A stretch of 63,484 nt of DNA from Entophlyctis helioformis (GCA_025526915.1 JAHLKH010000163.1:1-63484), one strand, 5' to 3'. Counted from the first letter of the stretch, positions 46,377-57,300 are shown. Program-made: numbers and translations. Notes: generated from the sequence alone by a model not told the origin.

Positions 46377-49300
46377 CTCCTCCCTCTCTAGAGGACGTCA
46401 CGTCCACGGACGACAAGGTCGGGCGAGCGCGTTGCACAAGGGGAACGCCGCGCGTGTCGCGCGGAATGCCAGTGGCGGCAGGTGCTGGAACCGCGATGCG
46501 TGGCGGTGCGGCGGCTGCTGCTGGAACCGGCGTGAGCGGCTGGCTAGACGAACCTCCGTAGAACACGTCCGTCTGCGGGCTGTAGTAGGGGGCGAGGTGG
46601 TCGCCGTTGACGAGATTCTCGAGCATGGATCCGTTGGCGCGCATCAATCGGTACGTGTCGTTGGGCCCGACCTCCTGCACGATGTATGGTCCGGTCCACG
46701 AGAGCTCGAACTTGGTCTGGTCGTGATGCTTCTGCTTGACGTACTCGCCCACGACAAACCGATCTGCTTGCACCGTGTGCGTCGTGTTGTAGTGCTCCTC
46801 CATGCGCTTGGCCTGAGCCTGCGATCGTACGTACGCGGCCTGGCGTGCAAGACCGACCTCATCGAGACCGCGGGCGGTCCAGGCGGCCATGTCCTGCCAG
46901 TCCTTGGGATCGTACTCATGCGGCAGGCTGTCATCTCCGAGTAGGCGCGGCTCGACTCCAAACAGCAAGTAGAACGGCGAGTAGCCCGTGACCTCGTGGC
47001 GCCGCGTGCGCAGCGCGAGCAGGGCCTGCGGCACGTACTTGTCCCAGCGCTCGGGCGATCCGGCGCACAGCTTGGTGAGAATGGCGTTCAACGACCGGTG
47101 CATGCGCTCGACGGCTCCATTCGTGCGCGGGTGGTACGGCGTCGACGGCAGGTGGCTGGTTGCTTGCAGCTTGAGATACTCGCGCAGGCCGTCGTTGGTG
47201 AACACGTTCGCGCGATCCGTGATAATCTCGCGTGGTGCACCAAACTGGCACAGGATCTCCTCGTAAATGAACTTGGCGGCGGTCGTGGCGTCGCGGTTGG
47301 GATACGCCTTGGCCACCACCCAGCGTGTGGCGTAGTCGATCGCGGTGAACAGCTGCGTGTTGCCGTCGGCCGTCGCAGGCAGATCCTGCACAATATCCAC
47401 CCCCCACCTCTCAAAGGGCAGCGCGGCGGGCTCGAGCGGGTGCAGCGGGTTGCGAACCGGCGCGACCAGCGTCTCGTGCAGCTGACAAACGGCACAATGA
47501 CGCACAAACTGTACCAACTCCGTCTCCATGTTGGGCCACCAGTAGCGCGTCTGCAGCACGCCATACAGCGAGGCGGCTCCCATGTGTCCCATGGCGCGAT
47601 GATACTTGTCCATGATGGCGTCGCGCTCCGTAGACACAATGAATGGCACCACAAACTCCTTGCCATTGACCGTGACCCGTCGGTGCAGAGTGTCGTCGCG
47701 CAGCACAAACAGGCGGTTCTGCTGCGAGATCAGAGCAGTGTGGCGCGGCGACAGACCGGGCGGCACCGTGTTGTTGAGCTTGAACTGGATCGCGTGCATC
47801 GGCCAATCGCGCTCTGGATCCAGCTGTGGCGAGGCGGCTGGTGCGGCTTCCAGTGGGTGCAGCTGAACAGCGTCTGCGCGAATGCCATACGGGTCAGCAT
47901 CGATGATCGGGACCGCTGGCTCAGGCAGATCGGTGCGGCGGGACGGCGCGTCTGCAGGCTGCCACTTGCCAGGCGTGTACTCCAGTGACGGCCCGTAATG
48001 CTCAAACTCCATCTGCCAGCCCCACTGACGCGGCCCAGGTCGATTCAGCCCCTTCAGCCATGTCAGCGGCTGGTGATCCGTGTGCACAATCGTGCGGACG
48101 CCATCCACATAACAGCGCCAAGTGCGCAGTGCATGAATCACAGCCATCGCCTCGCGCTCGGTCGCCGAGTAGTTGCGTTCCGCCGGCGACAGCTTGTGCG
48201 ATAAGAACGCGATCGGCTGGTGGCCCTTGCCATGGTCCTGCGAGAGCACGCCGCCGACGGCGTCCTGGCTGGCGTCCGTCCAGATGTGCATCGGCTTGGA
48301 AAAGTCCGGCGCGGCGCAGACGGGCGCCGAGACGAGCGCGTCCTTGAGCGCCTGGAACGCCGCCATCTCATCCGGACCCATCGCGAACGGCACCTCCTTG
48401 CGCGTCAATCGATTCAGCGGGATTGCGATGCGTCCGTAGTCGCGCACAAACCGCCGGTAGTAGTTGCACAGGCCTAGGAATGATTGCAACTGCACAAGCG
48501 ACTCCGGGACGGGCCAGCTGGCGATCGCCTCCAGCTTGCGCGGATCCGGCCGAATGCCCGCGGCTGACACCAGGTGGCCGCAGTACTCGACCTCGTCCAG
48601 GCCAAACCGGCACTTCTTGGCGTTGGCGACCAGCCCATACTTGGCCAGCCGCTCAAACACAAGCCGGACGCGCCGCTGCAGCTCCTCGTCGTCAGGCGCA
48701 TAGATGAGAATGTCGTCCAGATACACGACGCAAATCTCATCCACGAGACCTACCAGCACACGATTCATCATGCGCTGATAGGTCGCGGGGGCGTTGCGCA
48801 GGCCGAATGGCATCGCCAGGTACTCGAACTGGCCGTACCGCGTGTTGAACGCCGTGTACTGCACCGAGTCGGCCGCCATCGGCACCTGCTGGTAGCCAGA
48901 CTGCATGTCCAGCACGGCGAAACGGCGCATGCCATGCAGCCGATCCAAGTTATCGTCGATCCTTGGCAGGCCTGTCGCATCCGCCTTGGTCTGCTGGTTG
49001 AGTGCGCGGTAGTCGACGCACATGCGCAGCGTGCCGTCCTTCTTCTTGACGAACAGGATCGGCAGCGACCACGGGCTGCTGCTGGGGCGGATGACGCCAG
49101 CCTCCAGCAGCGCGATCAGCTGCTTGCAAACCTCGTCCAGCTCGCGCGGGCTCATCCGGTACGCCTGGCGCTTGACCGGCGTGGCGTCCAACAGCTCGAT
49201 GCGGTGCACGCCGTGCTCGCCCAGCTGGGCCAGCTCCTTGGAGATCTTGAGCTTGCTGCCAGCGGGCGGCAGGACGCCGGGAAACTCCGCGCGCAGCGTC

Positions 49301-49430
49301 TCGACCCACTCGGGGAACGAGCCGTCCTCCTCGGGCGTGGCGGCCAGCTCAAACAGGCTGACGGCCCACTCAATCTGGCCGCGCTTGTTGGCCCTGCTTG
49401 AACTGCTCGTATGACATGAGCTCAACCGAG
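46354..49430 (-). CDS. pol: Retrotransposon Pol: reverse transcriptase, RNase H, integrase
   Basis: Uninterrupted frame of about 1,030 codons. RT begins around KRQAYRMSPRELDEVCKQL, with VKKKDGTLRMCVDYRALN, the fingers/palm FGLRNAPATYQRMMN and the catalytic YLDDILIYA. RNase H follows: IWTDASQDAVGGVLSQ, HKLSPAERNYSATERE, VHTDHQPL. Integrase has the zinc-binding HHCC (KYHRAMGHMG ... HCAVCQ) and a D,D-35-E core (GVDIVQDL, FTAIDYATRW, ITDRANVFT, YHPRTNGAVERMH). The C-terminus ends in a Pro/Ala-rich tail without a recognisable chromodomain. No internal stop or frameshift, so the enzyme could be active. It overlaps the protease frame by about 60 bp and is in the +1 frame relative to it, implying frameshift expression. 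Confidence 0.95.
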
Positions 49431-50038
49431 CTGGTGGCGAGCGACGATGACACGGGTGGCGGCTTGGCATCGGCCATCACAATGGGGCCGCGGGGCACGT
49501 TGGCGACGAGCTGCCCGTCCTTGCCAAACGTCCAGTTGGCCTTGACGGCCTCGAGCCACGGCAGGCCCAGCACCAAGTCGTGGTGCTTGTCAATGGGCGC
49601 GACAAAGGCATCCAAACGTCCGAGCGCCAGGCCGTCAGGCGTGTGCAACTCGAGAACACAGGCGTCGGACAGCGTGATGCGGTCGGACCCATCGCCCAGC
49701 CGGAGCGGAACGGGCTGGGGCAGCTTGTACGGCGTGGCAAGTCCCTTGGCCACAAGCTGCTGAAAGAGGCTGATGCCTACAAAGTTGGCCCCTGCGCCAG
49801 AGTCGCCAAGCGCAGTGGCAGGAACAGATCCAATGGCCACCTTGAACCGACGAAGGTGGCGCGTTTTCGGCGAAAAATCGAGCTTGAACAGATCAGGGCC
49901 AGCTGGCTTGCTGGCTGGCGGCGGCACTGGCGGCGGCGGCCCAGAAGAAGACGAATGAGGGGATATGGCAACCGGACATGGCAGTGGTTGTGTATGCGTG
50001 TCTTCATTCGCACCACAATCACCGGCATGCCGGCCCCG
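49370..50038 (-). CDS. Retrotransposon aspartic protease region
   Basis: In the same frame as gag and separated from it only by the TGA at 50041-50039; the frame is open from that stop to 49370. It contains the retropepsin active site ALGDSGAGANFVG (DSGA) and the later HHDLVLGLPWLEAVKANW flap/core block typical of Ty3/gypsy proteases. The first in-frame ATG would remove much of the N-terminus, so expression by stop readthrough from gag is the simplest reading. Confidence 0.85.
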   Translation of the reverse strand, partial: RGRHAGDCGANEDTHTQPLPCPVAISPHSSSSGPPPPVPPPASKPAGPDLFKLDFSPKTRHLRRFKVAIGSVPATALGDSGAGANFVGISLFQQLVAKGLATPYKLPQPVPLRLGDGSDRITLSDACVLELHTPDGLALGRLDAFVAPIDKHHDLVLGLPWLEAVKANWTFGKDGQLVANVPRGPIVMADAKPPPVSSSLATSSVELMSYEQFKQGQQARPD

Positions 50039-51027
50039 TCAGTCGTCGGCGTCGGCATTGGGGCCCGAGCTGCTTGAACCAGATCTTGGGACCGCGGATG
50101 GCGAGGCCGGCGACACTCCAAAACCGAGACTGCGCAGGGCGTCAGCGAGATCAGCAGCCGAGAACGAGTGCAGCTGCGCAGGTGGATGGTTGTTGTGCTG
50201 CTTGAAGCGGAACGTTGAGCGACAGCCCTGTCGGTGGCTGCCAACGCCGCGGCACGTGTAGCACATTCTGCGGTCATTGGCGCCACTTCTCGCGGCTTGC
50301 TGATTGGGGAACGGGTTGGCCGACGATCCTTGAGATGGCACCAGCGCGGCAGCTGCGGGTGGCTGCAGCTGTGACAGATCCATGGGCCACGGGCCTGTGT
50401 TACTGGCGATGGGCTTGGGCAGCGGGCCGTTGCGCAGGATGTCGTCAACAGTGGGGATGAAGTCGCACACTTGGGCATAGTCCATCGCGCGGAATCTCAG
50501 CTCGCGGCGCACCTCGGAGGCATACTGCCCATACAAGCCGCGTATGATCACCTCGGCCAGCCAGTTGTCGTGCACTTCCGAGTCCAAGCCTGCAGCCATC
50601 ATCTCAAACCGTGCCACGTACTGAGCGCCAGACTCCTTCTCGCCTTGCTTTGTGTTAACGAGGGCGTCCTTGACTCGACGGGTCATATCGGGTGGCGTAA
50701 ACGCGGCATCGAAGGCGGCGAGAAACGTGGCGGGGTGGACGACCTTGTTGCGGCGCAGGTGGCGAGTCAGCCACTGACCGGCGATCCCGACGAAGGCAGG
50801 GTGCAGCAGGGCGGTCAACTCGGCACTCGATGCGGTCTTGTAGAGCCCGAAGAACTGCTCCAGCAGGCGGCGGAAATCGGTGGCCGCCACAAGCTGCTCC
50901 GGCAGACCGGCAAACGTGCCGAGGCTGAACTGGCGCCGCACCTCGCGACTTATCGAGCTGTCTGACGGCGCCGCAGCGGTGGGAACGGGTCTGTCTTGCG
51001 GGGCCGGGGACTCATGGGCCGTGTGCA
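50039..51027 (-). CDS. gag: Retrotransposon Gag (capsid and zinc knuckle)
   Basis: 329 residues from ATG 51027. Retrotransposon capsid-like region: FSLGTFAGLPEQLVAATDFR, LHPAFVGIAGQWLTRHLRRN, AFDAAFTPPDMTRRVKDAL, KESGAQYVARFEMMAAGL, NWLAEVIIRGLYGQYASEVR. A single CCHC-like zinc knuckle, CYTCRGVGSHRQGC, has one extra residue before His and one fewer after it than the usual CX2CX4HX4C. The nested element is inserted about 10 bp upstream of this ATG, which will have separated gag from its promoter. Confidence 0.88.
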
Positions 51028-51038
51028 TTGACGGCGAC

Positions 51039-51326
51039 TGTAACGATATCCACGGACGGATCATCCCGTCGTGGTCCCAGGCCCTGACGCCCTGTGTCCC
51101 TGTTTCATGGGTCATTGCCTTGCCATATTGCTGTCCAATGGCGCGCCTCTATTCCATGTGACGCGCCTATATAAGCTGGCACTGGATAGTACTCTGCCAA
51201 CCCCAGCCGTTGTGCCTCGTACTTCCCAGGTGCCTATCCATCCTTATGTCTGCCTATGGCTACTGCTCTTACCAATGAACATGCCTCGTACTTCCCAGAC
51301 GTATACCGTCCGTACAAGTCCTTATA
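51039..51326 (+). repeat. 5' LTR of the nested element
   Basis: 288 bp. Contains a CCAAT word (GTCCAATGGCG, about 51132) and a TATA box (51168-51174), both also present in the 3' copy. The inside repeats CCTCGTACTTCCCAG twice. Confidence 0.92.
51168..51174 (+). promoter_or_regulatory. TATA box of the nested element's 5' LTR
   Basis: TATATAA about 36 bp after a CCAAT word, on the plus strand, in a position suited to drive transcription toward the internal ORF. Confidence 0.7.
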
Positions 51327-51382
51327 CAACGGCTCACCCATCGAACTCGACGACCGACCGACCGACCGAATTCTGGGCCGCC

Positions 51383-52912
51383 ATGCAAGCCGGCGGCCCA
51401 GGCCAGCCGACCCGCACCAGCCCGCAACAGACCGCAACCAACAACCATCGCAACCACCTCCAAACGACCACCAGCAGCCTCCAGCACGAGCTACGCACCG
51501 CTCGCCTGGAGCTGCACAACATCCAGCTCATTTCCGACGACTGTCTGCTCGCCATCCAGCTACAGACAGCCTGTGTTGACAAGACTCGTTCCATTGCCGC
51601 CAGCATCCTTCGCTCATGCCACAGGCCGCCGACAAAGGAGGAGCACCATCGCCTGGCCCCTGCAATGGTTGCTCTGCGAGAGGACCTTGCCAGGCGTGAC
51701 AGCCTCCAGCTTGAGCAGCAGCAGCTCGAGCAGACGGCAAGCGACCTGCTTGCATTCATTGACCAGCTCGAAGCCACACTTCGTTGGCGCAAACTCAACC
51801 ATCGTTTGTGGAACGCCAACGGCAGTAGCAGCAGCAGTAGCAGCCGCAACACCGACCTCGCCACCAGCTCCATCTGCACCGGCCCCGGCCATGTGCAGCC
51901 CCAACCGCTCTGCATGCAGCAGCTGCCCGACCAGCCCGTCCGCAGCCCCGGCCACTCTGGCCCTGGCAGCACGCCTGTCCTGACGCCGCGGCATCAGCAG
52001 CATCGTTCTCCCGTTCCGACCGCCACTGCTCTGGCCTCGCCTCAGCAGCACCGACCGACCCAGCCGCCTCTGGCACCGGCCAGCCCGGCCAGCAGGGTCG
52101 AGCACCCGTCCGTCGCGTACCCGTCCGTCCCGTCCCCGTCTGTCCCGCTCTGCAGCCCAGTCGCTGTCCCTGCAGGCTCGCCCATCCAGCCGCCTGCAGC
52201 GCGCGCCGATTGGCCAACGCGATCTGATTGGCCAACGCGTGCCAATCGGTCAGCAGCAGCTGATTGGTCGGCACCAACCGATTGGTCAGCCGCATCTGAT
52301 TGGTCGCCATCAGCCGATCCATCGCCGATGCCAATCGATCTGCCATCTGCACCAGCAACAACAGCCGTTCTGCCCAGCCTCTCGACTGAGCAGCACTCAG
52401 CCGACACCGCTGCACCTGCCCTTGCCAAGCAGTCGCACCGCCTGTCGACACACTCGCCTTCGCACCCGTCTCAACTGCCTACAACGCTCCATCTGCCTCA
52501 TCTGTCTTCTGTACTGTCAACTGAATTGCCGATTGAACCGACTGGACTGCGCCAACTGCCGCCAGTACAACCGCCGCCGCTGCCGCCGCCCGTATTGCCT
52601 GAACCGACTGAGCTGCATCACCAACAGCCAGAACAACAACCGCTGCCCGCTTACTTGCCTGATCTGCCCTTGCAGATGCTGCCGACCCAGCCGCATCAGC
52701 AATCGCTGCCTGTTCACTGCTCAACTGACATTGGATGCACTCGGCCGGCTACCGCTGCTCCAACGTCAACGACTGTCACTGCAATTGATCGACTGCCGCC
52801 GCCAGATCCAAACATCCTGTCATCGCCTGTCTTGCTACATGGTGCCGTCACCTGTGCTCAAACTGCGGATCTGCTCTTCATGGACCTGACTTTGTTGGAT
52901 CGCGTCTTTTGA
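51383..52912 (+). CDS. Internal ORF of the nested LTR element, unknown (Gag-like?)
   Basis: 509 residues from ATG 51383 (context GCCGCCATGC); the frame is open back to ATG 51275 inside the LTR. The N-terminal 150 residues are helical with coiled-coil character (SSLQHELRTARLELHNIQL, MVALREDLARRDSLQLEQQQ, LLAFIDQLEATLRWRKLNHR). Next comes a long Pro/Gln/Ser region with degenerate repeats of ADWSAPTDWSAA type (near 52200-52320) and a Leu-Pro-rich end. No zinc knuckle, protease or polymerase motif. A structural Gag that packages the RNA is a guess from position only. Confidence 0.75.
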   Translation: MQAGGPGQPTRTSPQQTATNNHRNHLQTTTSSLQHELRTARLELHNIQLISDDCLLAIQLQTACVDKTRSIAASILRSCHRPPTKEEHHRLAPAMVALREDLARRDSLQLEQQQLEQTASDLLAFIDQLEATLRWRKLNHRLWNANGSSSSSSSRNTDLATSSICTGPGHVQPQPLCMQQLPDQPVRSPGHSGPGSTPVLTPRHQQHRSPVPTATALASPQQHRPTQPPLAPASPASRVEHPSVAYPSVPSPSVPLCSPVAVPAGSPIQPPAARADWPTRSDWPTRANRSAAADWSAPTDWSAASDWSPSADPSPMPIDLPSAPATTAVLPSLSTEQHSADTAAPALAKQSHRLSTHSPSHPSQLPTTLHLPHLSSVLSTELPIEPTGLRQLPPVQPPPLPPPVLPEPTELHHQQPEQQPLPAYLPDLPLQMLPTQPHQQSLPVHCSTDIGCTRPATAAPTSTTVTAIDRLPPPDPNILSSPVLLHGAVTCAQTADLLFMDLTLLDRVF

Positions 52913-53080
52913 CCTGGTTTACTGGATATGCTCCGTGTCTCTCTATCATCGCGAGCAAGTACTACTGCACCACATCGCCGTCACCGTCGCGTATCTGCAT
53001 CATCTGGATCCGTCTTCCTTGGATCTCTCTCTTGTGCTGATACATTGCCTTCCGTTCCTTGCAATCTCAGCAAGGGGGGC

Positions 53081-53368
53081 TGTAACGATATCCACGGACA
53101 GATCATCCCGTCGGGTCCCAGGCCCTGACGCCCTGTGTCCCTGTTTCATGGGTCATTGCCTTGCCATATTGCTGTCCAATGGCGCGCCTCTATTCCATGT
53201 GACGCGCCTATATAAGCTGGCACTGGATAGTACTCTGCCAACCCCAGCCGTTGTGCCTCGTACTTCCCAGGTGCCTATCCATCCTTATGTCTGCCTATGG
53301 CTACTGCTCTTACCAATGAACATGCCTCGTACTTCCCAGACGTATACCGTCCGTACAAGTCCTTTATA
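53081..53368 (+). repeat. 3' LTR of the nested element
   Basis: 288-bp partner of 51039-51326, preceded by the purine tract at 53071-53080 and followed by the target duplication GCGAC. Confidence 0.92.
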
Positions 53369-53373
53369 GCGAC

Positions 53374-53798
53374 GGGGACGCATCCAAGAAGCGCCACGGC
53401 GACGAGCGACCGCGAGAACCGAGCCGACGGTGGCCAGTGGGTTGCCGCACTCGTCCTCGACCACGCGCGCGATGTCAAACACGAGCTGGGAGCCGCCCTG
53501 AGTGGCAAGCCACCACAGGCGGCCGGAGATGGCGTCGAGCGTGAACCCCGGCGTGCGGCGACGTCCTCGATGTGCAGGATCGCGGCCGCCAGTTGGTGAC
53601 CGAGGGGGCTCTCGTCCGTCACCATGGGGATCGCCGCGGCAGGGACAGGGGCGGCGTTGGAGGCGCTAGCGGCGGCGTTGGACGCGGTGGCGTTGGGATC
53701 GGCGCGGCGTCAGCCGCACCATCGGCCGCGTTCGCAGCGGGCGTGTAGACATGGGGGAACAGCGGAAGGCAGCTGGTAGAGTATACCAGTGCTACCAG
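53374..53798 (-). other. Leader of the Ty3/gypsy element upstream of gag
   Basis: 425 bp between the nested insertion and the 5' LTR. On the minus strand one frame reads GFTLDAISGRLWWLATQGG, then VVEDECGNPLATVG for about 60 codons, protein-like but without ATG and out of frame with gag. The LTR-proximal end contains the putative primer-binding site TGGTAGCACTGG (about 53797-53786). Confidence 0.55.
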
Positions 53799-54091
53799 TG
53801 AAACAGGTCGAGCTGCACTACTGGTCAGAGATGCACAAAGGGTTCATTCCAATACACGTCAATGTCACGTACCTGCACTACTGGTCAGAGATGCACAAAG
53901 GGTTGACCAGAAGTGCAGGGCGGCGGCGCTTGCGTTTTATAGTCCATGTAGAGCCCCAAACACGCGGTCGTCTGTGTTGTGTCGCACCAGTAACTATGCC
54001 AAATATGGCAACTGAGACGCGACACTGTGTGACGGTGGCGTTGTCTGAGGTATTGCGCCACCGCTGTGCTAGTCAGACGAGCCGCGCAACA
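53799..54091 (-). repeat. 5' LTR of the Ty3/gypsy element
   Basis: 293 bp, partner of 46085-46376. Differences include one indel (CTACTGGTCAG against CTACTGTCAG) and about four substitutions. Confidence 0.93.
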
Positions 54092-54317
54092 GTGGCGTCC
54101 TGCCTGCATTCAACAAGTACCGTGTCCACACAAACACTGTCGCTGCCACCTCACTGATCCACTGGCGATCCAACCGCTGCCTACCGAGCATCTCCATCGA
54201 ATCCAACCCCAGATGGCCGATGCACTGCCTATCATGCGTTCATTCTTTCCAGGTTGCACCACCCTGCTGTCACCCTGCTGTCACGCCGGCATCCAAGCGA
54301 TTCGCCTGGGAGGGCAT

Positions 54318-57300
54318 CTACAGCTCGACTGGCTTGACGGTCGGCCGTCTGTAGTGCCGCATGTGCGACCCAGTCTCGTGCGGCTTGTACGGCGCATGTG
54401 CACCGTATGGTTTGGGAATCGGCAGCTCGCCGTATCCGGTGGCATCTGGGATGTACGCATTGGGCCGCGGCTCGGCCATGGTCCGCACATTGCCATATGT
54501 GAAGAAGTTGTCGTCGCCGCTGCATTGCAGGCAGAGTGTCAGTGGAGTGGAGTCGAGTGTCAGTAGAGTGTCGTGGAGTGGAGCAGGCACAGGTGGATCG
54601 ACTGAGCTGCATGCCAACGTGAGCAACGCACATGTCCACAAAGCGGCCCGTCTCTTCGCGCTGCTTGCGTTCCTTGAGTGCATTCACCTTGGCCTCGCGG
54701 CGGATGCGTGCTCGCTCTGACCGCACAAAGTCGCGCTCGATCTGCTCGGTCGGAATGTCCTCAGTCTCAAGCCGGCGCTTTGCTTCTTCCACAAGTGCCT
54801 CCTAATCTCCATGGCTGTCAGTATGGTGCTCGCGTGTAGCATTCCACGCAACACGCCTCCACCTTTTCACTCTTCTCTTGATAGAGGCTCATGGCGAGTG
54901 CCTGATGCATGGCCAGCTCAGACACCTTGGCCATCATGCACTTTGTGACGTGCTTGATGCGCTTTGTCAGATCGTTGAGTCGGCGCGAGACCTGGTACGT
55001 CTCGTCTTTACCCTCGAGCGTCTGCGACTTGAGTCTGTCTGTCAGCGTGCCAATCTCTTCTAGAATGAGATCCTTTTCCAGCAGCTTCTCCTATACTGCA
55101 CTGTTAGTGACTTTCATCTGTTGCGCAACCATGGAGCCTCGCATACTGCAGCATGCATACTTCGCGGCCAGCCAGTAGATCCTCGAGACGCTCAATCTTC
55201 TTCAGCAGCTCCTTTTGAGATGGATCGACACCGCCAAGGTTGCGGCACCGTCTTGGGTCGTCGGGGTTCTCCATCTCTTCTGCAAGGTCGGCAACTTTTT
55301 TGCGCAGCTTTTCTCTGCTAGCTTCCAGCTTCTCAATCTCGCCCTCGTAACCCCACGAGCGGCTCGGTTTGCTTCTGCAGCTCGACTTTGCGCTTGAGCT
55401 CGGCAACATAAGCGAGAGCTTGCGGATCTCGTCCTCCTTGTCGACGAGCGCGGATTCGCCCTTTGCCATGACTTCCTTCTGCACATTGAGACGCTCGTAC
55501 AGGATGCAGAGCTCGTCGTTGCGGTCAAGAAGATGCACGCCGACCATGTTGCGCTCCTTGATACACTGTTCGTATCGGAGTTTGAGCGTCATCATCTCTT
55601 CTTCGGCCGAGTTGATGTGCATGTTGAGTGCCTCGATGGCCGCCAGATGCTGGTCAATCTGGTCTGTTTACGCGCATTTGTGTTGTTATGCTTCCATGGT
55701 TTGGACACCGTACACCGCAATGCCACCTACCTCGCCGGTCTCTGTACTGCACCATGAGTTTGTTGGCCTCGTTCTTGAGCGAGTCGCGCAACGCATACGC
55801 AGCACTGTTTTCCTGTCGCTTTTTCTGCACTCCGACAAAGGCATCAGTTGGCCGATGTGCACATCCATGCTTAGAGGAGCCAACATACCGACACTTCACG
55901 GTCCTTGTTGTAGATTTCGTGCCGCAGAATTTCAATCTCGTTGGACAGGATCTTGATCTTCTCCTTCATCTCAGCTGCCCGCTGAGTCGACGATTGGATT
56001 TGGTTGAGCTGCAAACAAAACACCAGTCAGCACTGCTGCCATACGAGCACGCCATCGCAACCAAAACTTGCGTATTTGTTTCGCTCGTTCTTGACCAGCT
56101 CGTAGAGAGCACCGAAATCCTTGAGACGGTTGACTGCCTCTGTGCACCGCTTGGATGCATCAATGATGCTGATCTCCTTGCCAGCATTGTCGCCCTTGAT
56201 TGCGCGCACTTTGCTTTGGATGCGAATAACCTCGCGTGCCTATCACGGGGCAACATTCATCAGCACAAGCACAGACTGCAGTTCGACACTACCACAGCTG
56301 CCAAGCAACCGCTCACACGCAAGTCCTTCTCCATCTTTATCTCCTCAACCTTGCGAGACAGCTCCTGGCATCGCGAGGCGGCCTCTTCCAGATCGGCTTC
56401 CAGCTTCCGATTGGCGCCAATCTGCTCAGTCAGCATCTCGCCTCGGACTTTTCCAGCTTCTCTTGCTTGAGAAAGTCGTAGGTCGCAATGTCAATCAGCT
56501 TGCGCAGCCGGCCGTTTTCCTTGCGGTAAAACTTCTCGTCGGCCTTGATAAACTCGAGTTGGCGACGAAAGTCTCGCTCTGCTTGCGGATGGTGGGTGTC
56601 GACATTCTGATATTGTTGACGGTTGTTTCGAGGCGGCGGTGGAGCTTGAGCTGCGTGTCTTTTTCGCGGATGACGCGAAGGAACAAGTCGTGCTCGCGTT
56701 TGATCTGGTGGCGCATGCACAAGCGTGCTGGTCAGTGCGAGTATACTGCACAGATGCTCCAACACATCAAACTACCTCGAGTATGGTTTTGCGCATCGTG
56801 ATATCGAGCCGGACACGCTCAGCCTTTTGGAATGCGAGCTGCTCCTTGGCAAGCTCGTGCTCCTTGAAGATGTCATCCACCTGCCGCTCCATCTCGTGGA
56901 TGAGACCACGTCGCTGCTCGTAGTCGGCCGCCTGACCCATGCGCAGCTCCTCCAAGTCGCGCTTCTTCTTGGCAAGGCGGTCCAGCTCTTTGTCGAGCTG
57001 CTGCGCCAGGGTCAGCTGCTTGGAGTTTTCAGCGCCGAGCGACGAGATGGCGTCACGGAGCACATCGATCTGCTTGAGGATCTTGATGGGGGTCTCGGAT
57101 GCCTTGGATAGCGAAATGAGATGCTTCTCTTTCTCAGTCTCGAGACGGTCGCGCTCCTGTGCCACCGACTCGTATGTCGACTGCTTCTCTTCCATGTCCT
57201 TTTGGAGATTCTCCACCTGGTGCCGCCGTTGCAAGATGTCCATCTTGAGCTCCTTGGTGGCTGCAATCAGCTGCGGCTCGAGCATGTCTGCCTTGTGGCG

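Larger units (their letters stand above)
51039..53368 (+). mobile_element. Nested non-autonomous LTR retrotransposon
   Basis: 2330 bp inserted in the gag leader of the outer element, in the opposite orientation. Two 288-bp LTRs (51039-51326, 53081-53368) start TGTAACGATATCC, end CTTATA/TTTATA and differ at only about three places. A polypurine tract CAAGGGGGGC ends directly at the 3' LTR. A 5-bp target duplication GCGAC flanks the element (51034-51038 and 53369-53373). The interior has one ORF and no protease, RT, RNase H or integrase, so it must depend on enzymes in trans. Confidence 0.92.
46085..54091 (-). mobile_element. Ty3/gypsy LTR retrotransposon with a nested LTR element
   Basis: Minus-strand element of about 5.7 kb once the 2.3-kb nested insertion is removed. 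Both LTRs (292-293 bp) begin TGTTGCGCG and end CTGTTTCA on the minus strand and differ at about five positions. From 5' to 3': LTR 54091-53799, a possible primer-binding site (TGGTAGCACTGG, one base inside), leader, gag (51027-50039), protease (to 49370), pol with RT, RNase H and integrase (to 46354), polypurine tract AGAGAGGGAGGAG (46389-46377), LTR 46376-46085. The RT-RH-IN order defines Ty3/gypsy. No matching 5-bp target duplication is found (TGATC left, GTGGC right), so one flank was changed by recombination. Confidence 0.94.

Noticed and set aside
46085..54091. Retrovirus-like element with an envelope gene
   Set aside because: No third ORF with signal peptide or membrane span lies after integrase; pol ends inside the 3' LTR.
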